A stretch of DNA of 64,000 bases from assembly GCA_945643635.1 (NCBI GenBank), contig CALZFC010000017.1, positions 1,047,501 through 1,111,500 on the forward strand. The letters are read 5' to 3'. Origin of the DNA: Allodiplogaster sudhausi (Eukaryota; Nematoda; Chromadorea; Rhabditida; Diplogasteridae). Of this stretch, positions 1-13,255 are shown piece by piece; positions within the stretch are counted from its first letter, which is position 1; every line of letters begins with the position of its first letter. The position numbers and the translations under genes are program-made. The notes beneath the pieces were generated by a model that saw only the letters and a program-made list of their open reading frames with translations, made no database searches and was not told the origin of the DNA.

Positions 1-49
1 TTGCTGTTTCTGAAATAGCGATGTTAAAAACTGTTTTAGGATTTTTAAC

Positions 50-110
50 GGTGTGGTCTAGTGGATAGTGGGCTTGGCTGAAAACTTTTGGGCGCGAGTT
101 CGATACCCCT
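50..110 (+). repeat. tRNA-like (SINE head-like) sequence
   Basis: The segment has an internal pol III A-box-like motif (TGGTCTAGTGG) and a B-box-like motif (GAGTTCGATACC) about 35 bp downstream, the normal tRNA spacing. The acceptor ends do not pair, so it is more likely a tRNA-derived SINE head or decayed tRNA than a functional tRNA. Related A-box/B-box sequences occur at 36.4 kb and 63.3-63.4 kb. Confidence 0.5.
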
Positions 111-297
111 TTTTTGTATAAGTAAGTGCATTTTTGAATGTTTAAAGAATATTTTTTGCTCCTCAATTTTTCTAGCGTTATCAGAAAGATAATGCACTTT
201 GCCAATGCAACCATTCTTTAAATCCTATCGCTGCCTTTCTCCACCGAACCGACGATCACTGCCCGTGTTTCCTTCTCCCGATTCTCTGCCTCTGTTC

Positions 298-500
298 AGC
301 ATGCGACTGCGGACGCGACGCATAATAGATAAACTGTCCTGGGAGTGAGGGGAGTAGCCGGGAGAGGAGATGTTAAGGAGGGTGTCGGTGAATCAGTCGG
401 GGCACTCCGCCAGCTTGGCCAGGCGACTGTTGTTCTCCTTGTCCATCGACTTGAGCAGTGTGCCTTCCTGACGATGTGGACAATGAGGGCAACAGATACT
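298..500 (-). pseudogene. Possible C-terminal coding fragment with an in-frame TGA
   Basis: On the minus strand one frame reads from about position 500 through a Cys/His-rich stretch (ICCPHCPHRQEG), then LLKSMDKENNSRLAKLAEC, meets TGA at 393-395, and continues open in the same frame through SSPGYSPHSQDSLSIMRR to a stop near position 225. Charged, low-repeat composition on both sides of the TGA suggests real coding sequence. It could be a terminal exon ending at the TGA or a gene fragment with a nonsense mutation. No family recognised. Confidence 0.25.
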
Positions 501-565
501 TTGATAGCGACGCAGGAGACGTCAACGTCTGGGGAATGAGAGAACTCGGTTCGCTTTCCCATATC

Positions 566-924
566 GATATTGTGGGAAGAGATAGGAGCTGAGAGCGATT
601 ATCTCTCGCCTGATCAGAACGAGGAAATGAGTTGTGTTAAGAAAATATCTCCTCTTATCCCCAGAGCAGTGGAAAAACAAGGGTTTGGCTATACTGAACA
701 AATTTTATACACTTTTGCACCTTTTGCTGAAACTGGTAGAAGTTTTCCATGGGCGCGAGATACTGTTCAAAACCGAGAGAACAAAAGTAAATAAAAATAT
801 TTGACAATGTTTTATTCAGCTTTCACCCAAGCTTTTAATTACACGGCAGAGCTCATCCACCATCTAGTCTCACTGTTGTTTTATGCCCCAAGCGCGGGAT
901 TAGAGAGAAAAAGTCCCATTTTTC
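566..924. other. No gene recognised
   Basis: Short open frames only, no splice-flanked conserved block. It is AT-rich spacer with nothing I can assign. Confidence 0.4.
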
Positions 925-929
925 TTATT

Positions 930-1068
930 GAAACTTGAAGTTCCGAATTCCGAATTCCGAATTCCGACCTTTTTTCTCTTCCGAATTCCGATTTCCGAAT
1001 TCCGTTATGAAAGGGGCCTTCCGAATTCCGAATTCCGTTATGAAAATATTTATTCCGTTACATCCCTG
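930..1068 (-). repeat. GAATTCGG-rich repeat with a hAT-like terminus
   Basis: Copies of the unit TTCCGAATTCCG, some exact and some degenerate, occur between 940 and 1038, with two longer units containing GTTATGAAA. On the minus strand the block starts at 1068 with CAGGGATGTAACGGAAT, which looks like a hAT/MITE terminal sequence (CAGGGATG). No matching opposite terminus or 8-bp duplication is visible, so it would be a truncated copy. Confidence 0.4.
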
Positions 1069-1079
1069 GTATGTACATA

Positions 1080-2242
1080 CATATGTTACCTCTTCTTCTT
1101 GTCCTATTCCTCGCTCGTCGACCCCCTCCCTGTTGGATCTCAGTCGTGCCAGTGCAGATTCAAGCTTTTCGATCTGCTTCTTAAGATACTTCGGTGCTTC
1201 ATCGTCCACAGGAGTGTCGGATGTCTTAAGAAGATTACTCATCACATTTTATCGATCTTCTGTATATATACATATCTACCTCTCTTCAGTATATGTACAT
1301 ATCTACCTCTTTTTCTTGAAATATTTTTCTCTTTGTAGTCTCGACGAAGGCCAACGGTTCTCGCCGACATGTCTGGGAACGATCGTTCTGCTGAGTACAG
1401 ACGGCGACAACAGCTTGTTCCTTTCCTTCATCACTCTGGATCCCTTGCTGGGTTGCCTCGTCGAGCTGTTTCTCTAGCATGTCGAGGTTGATTTCATCGG
1501 CGTTCAATTCGTCGAAGTCGCTTTCGGTCCGCTTAAATCCAAGAGAAGGCCAGTGAAGTATAAGAAAGTTGTATTTTTCTGTCATTTCGGGCAAGTCTTG
1601 CCGCATAATTTGTTCAAGAATCTCGATGCCAGGTTTCCCAGCAATGATTTCTGATAGACGCGTTTGCTCCTTCTTCATTCCAGTCACTAGATCGTCTTTA
1701 ATCGCATCACGCTTCTTCTCAGTTCTTTGGATGGCGTCGCGCACATACATTTGGTCCTTTGTGCTATTAAGGAGACTTCCAATTTCCTTGAGCTTCGCAA
1801 TTGCCTCGGTCAGATCGATGAAGTCACGCTTATATCCGGATGACTCGCCTTTATGCAGGCGACTGATGGTGAGCAGATAGCGCTGCTGGTCAAACACTTC
1901 ATTGGCCCGATGCCATATATCAGCGCGAGTATGTAGCTTGTTCAGGACGGCTTCGGCAGTCAAGAGGACACGTTCTAGATTAAGGTAGGGTGTAAAAGGC
2001 TTGTAATGCCACGACGTCTCCCGTAGTAGTCCTCGCGCTTCAGTCGTCATCCTTGTGAGCTCACTAAGGACATTCGCGGCAGGGTAGATGTGATCGTACT
2101 TCACCATATCACTGTTCTTTTCAAGTATTGCTTCAAGCTTCCTTCGGCAGGTCTCCGCATTCCATTTATGGCTCTCCAGTAGGGGGTCGTATGGCTGATG
2201 AAGTTCACATGCGGGGTCCGTTATGTCTCTGGTTTTCCACAA
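1080..2242 (-). CDS. Unrecognised helical (coiled-coil-like) protein, partial
   Basis: A long minus-strand frame (1286-2242, about 318 codons) encodes a Glu/Lys/Leu-rich, mostly helical protein with runs such as LTEAIAKLKEIGSLLNSTKD and LDMLEKQLDEATQQG. A second piece, with KYLKKQIEKLESALARLRSN, lies at about 1085-1232, preceded by a plausible acceptor and ending near a GTAACA donor, so the gene probably has at least two exons. No Met start is convincing: the frame opens within about 15 bp of the TIR at 2227, so the 5' part may be missing or displaced by the neighbouring element. There are no membrane segments and no family I recognise. Confidence 0.4.
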
Positions 2243-4309
2243 TGACCCTAGTGAGGCTGGAGCGGGATTCCTAGCCTAATTAGGCAAACGCCTGCCTAGT
2301 CTAGGCAGTCTCTTGCCTAAAATGTTTTGGTGCGAATAATACGGTAGAGTGTGTGTGTGGCGATAAGTTGCGTTAGTCACTCTTGAGTTGTAAATAAAAG
2401 CGGGAGCATTTGCGACTTGCGACTTCATATAACTTGCTTGTTTTCTGTATGAAATTCATGTTTCTTTCATTAAAATATGTTGCAGATAGATGGAGAAAAA
2501 GAAGAAATACCAGCGACTGTCGGATATCGATGTGCGGGTAGCTGACATTATGGCTCCCCGGTTCGGCTGCTCAACCCGGGAAGACTCTGACGATTAAATT
2601 ATGGATGTCCTGGCGACTGAGAGCGATGACGGCCATGAAGATATCTTTCTTGACTTTGATGACTCTTCAGTGGATCCAATTTTCAATGAAGAAGGTATGC
2701 TTTTATTCTAATTTTTACACAAAAAATGAAAACTGATATGTTGATGCAATGCTTTTATGATGTTTTGCGAATAAGTTTCTTTTTTTACAAATGGTTCATT
2801 CCACATGCATAACTTTTGCTTATGAACGAGTTATGATTCGATCTCATGTTTGTCGATTAAGGTTGTGCTGTCGAAGACTTGGCATCCATGCCTTCGCAAG
2901 TTCTAGGCCAACTACAGCATTTATTGGACAGCAGCTTCAGCCAAGCAAGTATGTTAAATGTTTATATGTTTCAGCACATTTTATTGCGTTTTATGCAACT
3001 CATCTAGGTTTAACACTTTACTTCTCCGCTCATCCCTCGCCGCATGAACGTTTCATGCGTTCATTTCTAAACAATAAGACATATCACGCGCACAATTTAA
3101 TATTGTGTGCTCGCTGCAGCTCGGAAGTTGAGAGGTATTATTGTTATTCTTCTATTTGCCGGGGAGGCACTCAGCCTCAAATGTATGGGCGCCGAGGAGG
3201 CACCCAGGTATCCGGATCATCGCGAGCGGCTAGGGCGCTCTATCAGACCCCGAAAACTTCCCGTATTCCTGTGGCCACGCCCTCAACCACCCGCCTGGAA
3301 AATCGAGAAAAAATCAGAGTTCTCTGAAATACTTTTGACAATTAAAATGTTTTTGTCTAATTTAGTATCATCCAGCGGTCGACAGTGACGGTGCTCTCTT
3401 CCTCGCTCGACTTCGTACGTCTTCGCCCCGATTTCAGGAGGTTCGACTTTAGACTTATAGTTTTACTGGGTTCTTTTTTTCATTCAGGAAAGGGCGACAT
3501 ACTCGAGGTGTTCGGCACGTGCCCTTCCAAAACCGGCACTCTTCGTGCTGTTGTCAAGCACGTGTCTCGGCATGCAATGGAGGAGGTTCCTAACTTGATT
3601 ATAGCTAAGTTTAGCTTTAATTTTCTATAATTAAGATCATTCCACTCTCTGTGCGTCATCACTACAGGGTAGCTGCGAAGCCGAATGAGAGAAAGAGAGC
3701 AATTCCCTTCACCATCCTCAACGGATGCACAGGCAAGTTTTCAAATTACTCAGTAAACAAGATACTTACAAATACTTTCGTTACAGATGCGTTCTTGGCG
3801 GCGATTACTTTCGCTGGTGCTGATGAGAAGAAGAAAAAGGAATTGGAGAGCTCCGTCTGCGACCTCTGGGCTCACTTCTTCACATACTACACAACGGATG
3901 CGCGTGCAAAGAAGAGAAAGTTAGGAGGAGATCAAGTCAACGACTAAGCTGTCAGCTTTTTCCACCCTCAGAGTCCACGTTTTCTTAAAAGGGTTGTTTT
4001 TTCGTGTACCTCACTCTCTCAGGGTCATTTTGTTATGATTGTTATGTTTTTTTTGTTACTTCATACTCAGAAACATTTTTCCATTGTGGAACATCACTTT
4101 AAGAATGTATGTTTGTGAAGCAATGTTTGAAAATGTCTCTTTATGCATACAGGATAAAGTTTGCTACATGCGCCTAATTAGGCAAAAAGTGATTCCTAAT
4201 TGTGCGGCTTCCGAGCCTAATTATACTTTTGGTTCACCAAATTTCGGAAATCCAGGAAGGGTCTTAGGCTCCGTTCCAGCCTAATTAGGGTCATTGTGGA
4301 AAACCAGAG
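2227..4309. mobile_element. TIR-bounded element, about 2.1 kb, with internal gene
   Basis: Both ends carry inverted copies of about 24 bp beginning CTCTGGTTTTCCACAATGAC, followed inside each end by clusters of the palindrome CCTAATTAGG. This indicates a DNA transposon or a gene captured between its ends. A target-site duplication cannot be defined with confidence. The multi-exon gene at 2490-3947 lies wholly inside. Superfamily unknown. Confidence 0.5.
2490..3947 (+). CDS. Multi-exon gene of unknown family inside the TIR element
   Basis: Likely exons are 2490/2601-2694, 2877-2948, 3120-3134, 3167-3318, 3376-3414, a piece near 3488-3583, one near 3668-3732 and a terminal exon near 3787-3947. 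Phases close through the first five; later joins are less certain, and one donor is GCAAGT (GC-AG). The product starts acidic (ESDDGHEDIFLDFDD), has a Ser/Thr/Pro-rich basic middle and ends lysine-rich (ARAKKRK). An upstream Met at 2490 is in frame with the Met at 2601 but separated by TAA, so translation starts at 2601 or the gene is damaged. No domain recognised; it is probably element-encoded. Confidence 0.4.
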
Positions 4310-5779
4310 GTAGTAGTAGCAATCCATGAATGCCTGCAAAAATTTTTTTTTTTCGGTCACAAGAATGTACATATATAGTACATATGCATAAGTGATGACA
4401 AAGAAAGTTCGCTTCCGTTTCACATTATAACACATATGCTGCGAAGCTTTTTTTCTGCCCTTTATGAGAATCCATTCCCGAAGTTCGAAGCAAAATAAAC
4501 ACGATTTTCCAAACCCTAAAAATACTCAAGCACTATCAATTAATTCAACTTTACTTATTGCAAATTATTAGGAACCCAATATTTTATCTGCTTTAAAATT
4601 CCAAGTAGTAATTTTCGAATATCTTTTAACAGCGAATGCTTTATAAACAGTCTAGAGATGAGAGTCTGCGTATTTTTTGGAACGTAATGAAGTGCTGTGA
4701 GAGATAAACTCTAGGAAGTGGAGGGCCGAAACGACAAGCTCAGTTAAGAGATGTAAGAGGAGAGAAAGACTCGAAGGAAAACGTAAGGAAGGAATAAAAA
4801 GAATAAAAGAGTGATGAAGCAACAGGTCGAGTCCAGCACAATTGATATGACATTCGAGTACTGAGCTTTGCGCCTCTGGAACGGACAAGAGAGGAAAGGG
4901 TGAGGCGGCAGAAAAAGGGAGCGGTCTGATGGTGAGAGGGAAAGGAGGTCCGCCAGTGTACAGCGTTGACCCACCGGGAGTCGCCAGATGAATTACATTA
5001 CACCGCGCGTGTTGAAGGGCCGAAGATGATTGGTGTACTCTTGCAATTATTTTGTTGTGACAAATTCGTGGTGCGTGATTGATGCAAAGAACGAATACTC
5101 GCTATAAATTGTGTCAGACAAAGTTCGCCCGGTCAGCGAGGGCACAAGGCGCCTAAAAATTCCGAGGAAGTTCCAAATAGCACGTAACTCATACTTGAGT
5201 GGCTAAACCCCCCCCCCCCCCCGCTTACTTTTGTATACCGCATATCTCCGCACCCACGCGGTTCAGTTCTTTTCGTCTTCGTTTATATTGTTCGTTTTCT
5301 TGCTATAGTTATAAATTAAACATCTTTTTAACGTTGTCTCACTCTTTTCTTAAATCTTTAATTTCGCTTCCGCAACCTTGATTTCATAAAGTAGTACATT
5401 TTTTTCCTTAATTGCCTTAGCAATTCTCTCGCGACCTTATCGGGAAGGCTTATTGTTAGTTCCAAAGCGGAAGGATGATTTTTGTAGTGAAAAACACTGA
5501 AATTTGAAATCGCGTGAACAAGTTCGAACGGGCGAGAATTTATTTGAATTTGCTTGAACTTACTTTTAATTGCTTCTTCTCTTAAGCCGTAGCTGCTAAA
5601 ATTTGCTCTCTTGTTATATTGCAATCACTAGAATTTTGCCTGAATTTGCGAGACTTAAGTTTGAATCATCCATGAGTTTTTTTAGCGCTAAAAACGAGTT
5701 TGACATTACGTGAGACTCGATTGAATGTGATGACCCTTTTATTGTCACTTGGAGGTACTTCCATATCCAATCAAGAGCG
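4310..5779. other. Intergenic; no gene recognised
   Basis: AT-rich sequence with short open frames only. A C homopolymer of about 14 bp lies at 5209-5222. Nothing conserved was seen between the TIR element and the EMC8/9 start. Confidence 0.5.
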
Positions 5780-7342
5780 ATGCATCTCGAAGTGGAGACG
5801 CTTCCGTACGCGACGATCACTCTGCACGCAGTGAAGTATCCATCGCGCGCAGTCTACGGGCTGTTGCTTGGCGAGAAGCTCGACGGACGCATCAAGGTAT
5901 ACTTCTTCTTCTTTTTTCGAATCCCAATTCATTTCTTTCAAGTCGAAAGTTTTGACTACGTAAAAAAAACAACGAATATTTCCGCAGCCCTGCCCCCCCC
6001 CCCCCATTGCATTTTCTAGACATTTATTTTCACATAGTTACTGCATCACATCCCCATTATTACACGGTTTTAGATCTTATTTTTGCTGAGTGAATAAAAT
6101 GGGAGCATAAGACGTGCCTTGACAAAGGGAAAAGTATTTTCATGATTATTAACAGAGGCAAAAGAAATAAGAGCAAGAAGCAAAAAAAATTACCCTTTGA
6201 TTTGAAAGGTGTCGGGCGCGGTGCCCCTCGCGCACGAGACGTCGCCCCTCGCGCCCGCGCTCGAGGTGGCCCTCGCGCTCGTGCACGCGCGCCACGGCAA
6301 CATCATCGGCGTCTACTTTGCGAACCAGCGACTCAAGGACAAGAGGTACGGTAGGATTGGGCAAGGTTGGGGATACGGTAGGATTGGGCAAGGATTTGGA
6401 ATAAGGTAGGATTGGGCAAGGATGTGGAATACGGTAGGAATGGGTAACAAGAGTTGTTGTGTTTTTTTACATGAATTATATGATATAATGCAGCCAACAA
6501 GACATGTATTTCTTTTTAAAGAATTTTTTATGAAAGTGAATTAAAAAAATTTTTTGAACGGACGCGAAATTATATCTTGGAAACGTCCACATAAGACGTG
6601 CCTTGACAAAAGTGTAAAGTATTTTCATGATTCAAATAAAGGAGTACGGCATCGTCCAACGTTCTTTGCGTCTCCGTGACATGTTCTAGTGATACAAAAT
6701 ATAAAGATAGATGTTCCCGCTCTTTTCTTCGTTATTCTTAATAAAAAAAAGAGTTATTCCCACTCTTTTTTCGATGCATTTGAGTAGATAAATCAATAGT
6801 ACATTCTAATGTATTAAAAAGCGTTTTTACTGTACCGTAACCGAGTATTTTTTAGGGTATATTCCGTAACCGAATATTTTTTAGGGTATATTCCGTAACC
6901 GAATATTTTTTAGAGTATTTCCGTAACCGAATGTTTTTCTTAAACAGCCTCCCGGCCGTCGCCGTCCGCTTGGCAGAGCGAATTGCAACGACCGCCAGTG
7001 GCACGCCTCCCGCTCTCATCATTCAGGTTTTTTTTTTACTTTTTACTATAAACAAATTTAATATTCTCAATTAACATTTTAATTTTTTTTTTAAATTTTG
7101 TCCCAAACCATGTTTTCCCCGCCATTTTTTTGGGAGAACTAGGAAAGTAATTTTTTTCTCGTCGGATTATTTTTATTAACAAAAAAAGGTGAATAATTTG
7201 GAATTGAATTGCCTTTCTCTTAGCTCGTGAACGCGGAGCTGAAGCCGGACTGCTCGCAGCAGTGCATGCTCGGCCATATCATTGAGCATCCCGGAGGAGG
7301 AGGGCATGCCAAGGAGTGCGGGTCAGTTCTCTCATTCTCTCA

Positions 7343-7398
<56 letters not shown>

Positions 7399-7409
7399 TT
7401 CTCGCGCTT

Positions 7410-7461
<52 letters not shown>

Positions 7462-7510
7462 CATCTCTCTCTCTCTCGCCCTCTCTCTTTCTCCATCTCT
7501 TTCTCTCTCT

Positions 7511-7553
<43 letters not shown>

Positions 7554-7776
7554 TCTATCTCTATCCCCATCTCTCTTCGTCTCTCTCTTTCTCTCTCTCT
7601 CTCAATCTCTCTCCTTCTCCAGAGTGAGTACGCCGAGTGCGACCCTTCCACTGATTTCTGTGGCCATGCAGCGCAAGCTCTACCGTGACGTCATCGACTT
7701 TGAGAACCATCTCGACCGGCCAGAAACCGACTTCTACAATGGCCGTCTCAGACTTGCACTCGCCGAAACGGACTAG
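5780..7776 (+). CDS. ER membrane protein complex subunit 8/9 homologue
   Basis: Five exons (5780-5896, 6209-6345, 6948-7026, 7224-7321, 7623-7776) with consistent phases give a 194-residue protein, the usual size of the EMC8/9 (UPF0172) family. This is a catalytically inactive MPN/JAMM-like subunit on the cytosolic face of the EMC, which inserts transmembrane proteins into the ER. Diagnostic segments are LHAVKYPSRAVYGLLLGE, PALEVALALVHA, VYFANQRLKD and the C-terminal VIDFENHLD. No signal peptide or membrane segment is present, as expected. Intron 4 is filled by a CT microsatellite starting just after the donor. The V-ATPase B gene follows 525 bp downstream on the same strand. Confidence 0.9.
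6100..6640. repeat. Dispersed direct repeat in EMC8/9 introns 1 and 2
   Basis: A segment of about 45 bp beginning CATAAGACGTGCCTTGACAA occurs at about 6105-6150 in intron 1 and again at about 6591-6635 in intron 2, flanking exon 2. It suggests local duplication or two copies of a short repeat. Confidence 0.6.
6346..6450 (+). repeat. Minisatellite, about 25-bp unit, 4 copies
   Basis: Imperfect tandem units containing ACGGTAGGATTGGGCAAGG start immediately at the exon 2 donor of the EMC8/9 gene and run about 100 bp into intron 2. Confidence 0.8.
6834..6938 (+). repeat. Minisatellite, about 29-bp unit, 4 copies
   Basis: Tandem units with the core CCGTAACCGAATATTTTTTA end just before the exon 3 acceptor of the EMC8/9 gene. 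Confidence 0.8.
7339..7620 (+). repeat. CT/GA microsatellite in EMC8/9 intron 4
   Basis: About 280 bp of nearly pure CT dinucleotides with sparse interruptions fills intron 4 between the donor at 7322 and the acceptor at 7621-7622. Open frames across it are composition artefacts. Confidence 0.95.
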
Positions 7777-8301
7777 CTTTAAGTTCTTAAGACTCCTTAA
7801 GGACTAACAATAAGTACTCCTTAAATATGCTCTAACTTAAGTCTAATAAGAGTACCATTAAAGAGGCTCATATTCCCTGTTCTGTTCTTGAATGAAAAAA
7901 TAGCTTGTAATGCTTTCTATAATAAGGTAATCTTCTTTTTTATTTGAGAAAAGAATTTCGTTTCATTTGGTGCAGCCTTAAGAGTAAAAGGTTTAAGGCT
8001 TGAAGTTTTTTTTCATGTGTTTCTCCTAAACTAATTCCGAATTCGATGATTTTGCTGTGATACTGTCGAGATAAAGAGTTTAATTGTAATTTGTTCTTTT
8101 TTTCTTCTTCTTATAAAGGCAGCCTGTGCGCCTGCTCGAATATCTCTTCTCTTTCTTTCCTTTTTTGTATCATGATTACAACAATTCAAGTTACCGTACC
8201 CTTTATCATCTCAATACTTGTTTTGTGTAGTTTTTCTATGTATTAAAAATAGGGGCCGAGAAGTGCCTCTGATCTTCTACTTGCTCTAATGTCCAGGGAA
8301 G
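7777..8301. other. Intergenic spacer between EMC8/9 and V-ATPase B genes
   Basis: 525 bp with no coding signal. A possible trans-splice or 3' splice acceptor (TGTCCAG) lies at 8290-8296, just before the V-ATPase B start codon. That would fit nematode SL trans-splicing but is not proof of an operon. Confidence 0.5.
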
Positions 8302-12663
<4,362 letters not shown>

Positions 12664-13072
12664 GCACCAACCACAGCCCATTTAGACGAGTTTCTCTTTT
12701 TTATTTATTAGTTATTCAATCTCCGAACTCAGGAAAGATTTTTTTATCACTTTTCGTACTGCTACACACGGGCGCCGAGAAAAAAATATGGGTTTTTTCA
12801 TTGGCTGGGCGAGATTTAAAATGTTTTCGAAAGTTGATGCTTTAACCGATGAGTTGAAACGCGGTTTATTTATTGGTGCTTTACAATTCGGATTATTCCT
12901 CATACGGTGCCTTGCATTTTTTTTTATGACATTTCTATTGAATAGTATATAGTCTTGGTTGTGGGTCCCTATATAGGATTTCGTTATCCACTTATCGCGT
13001 TATGTCACTGAACGATTTCAAACATATTTATTAGGAATATCTCTGTATTTTCAGATCATATCATAATTGCAT
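12664..13072. other. 3' flank of V-ATPase B; no gene
   Basis: AT-rich sequence without a supported exon; several short open frames on both strands show no splice or composition support. Confidence 0.5.
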
Positions 13073-13228
13073 TCCTTTTTGTTTTGCGGTAACAGCTCTG
13101 AAATAAATAGTTCCTTAAACTGTTCCTTTTTGTTTTGCTTTAAACAGCTCTGAAATAAATAGTTCCTTAAACTGCTCCTTTTTGTTTTGCTTTAAACAGC
13201 TCTGAAATAAACAGTTCCCTAAACTGGA
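13073..13228 (+). repeat. Tandem repeat, about 53-57-bp unit, 3 copies
   Basis: Three successive units contain AGCTCTGAAATAAATAGTTC and CTTTTTGTTTTGC; it lies just outside the long palindrome at 13.26 kb. Confidence 0.85.
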
Positions 13229-13255
13229 GTACAAAAGCAGTTGTGAATCTGTATC

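Noticed and set aside
225..500. Selenocysteine readthrough at the TGA near 394
   Set aside because: No SECIS-like element or selenoprotein family match is visible; a nonsense mutation or true stop is simpler.
7279..7688. Several long Ser/Leu- or Arg/Glu-rich open frames
   Set aside because: They are translations of CT/GA dinucleotide tracts; only the flanking EMC8/9 exons are coding.
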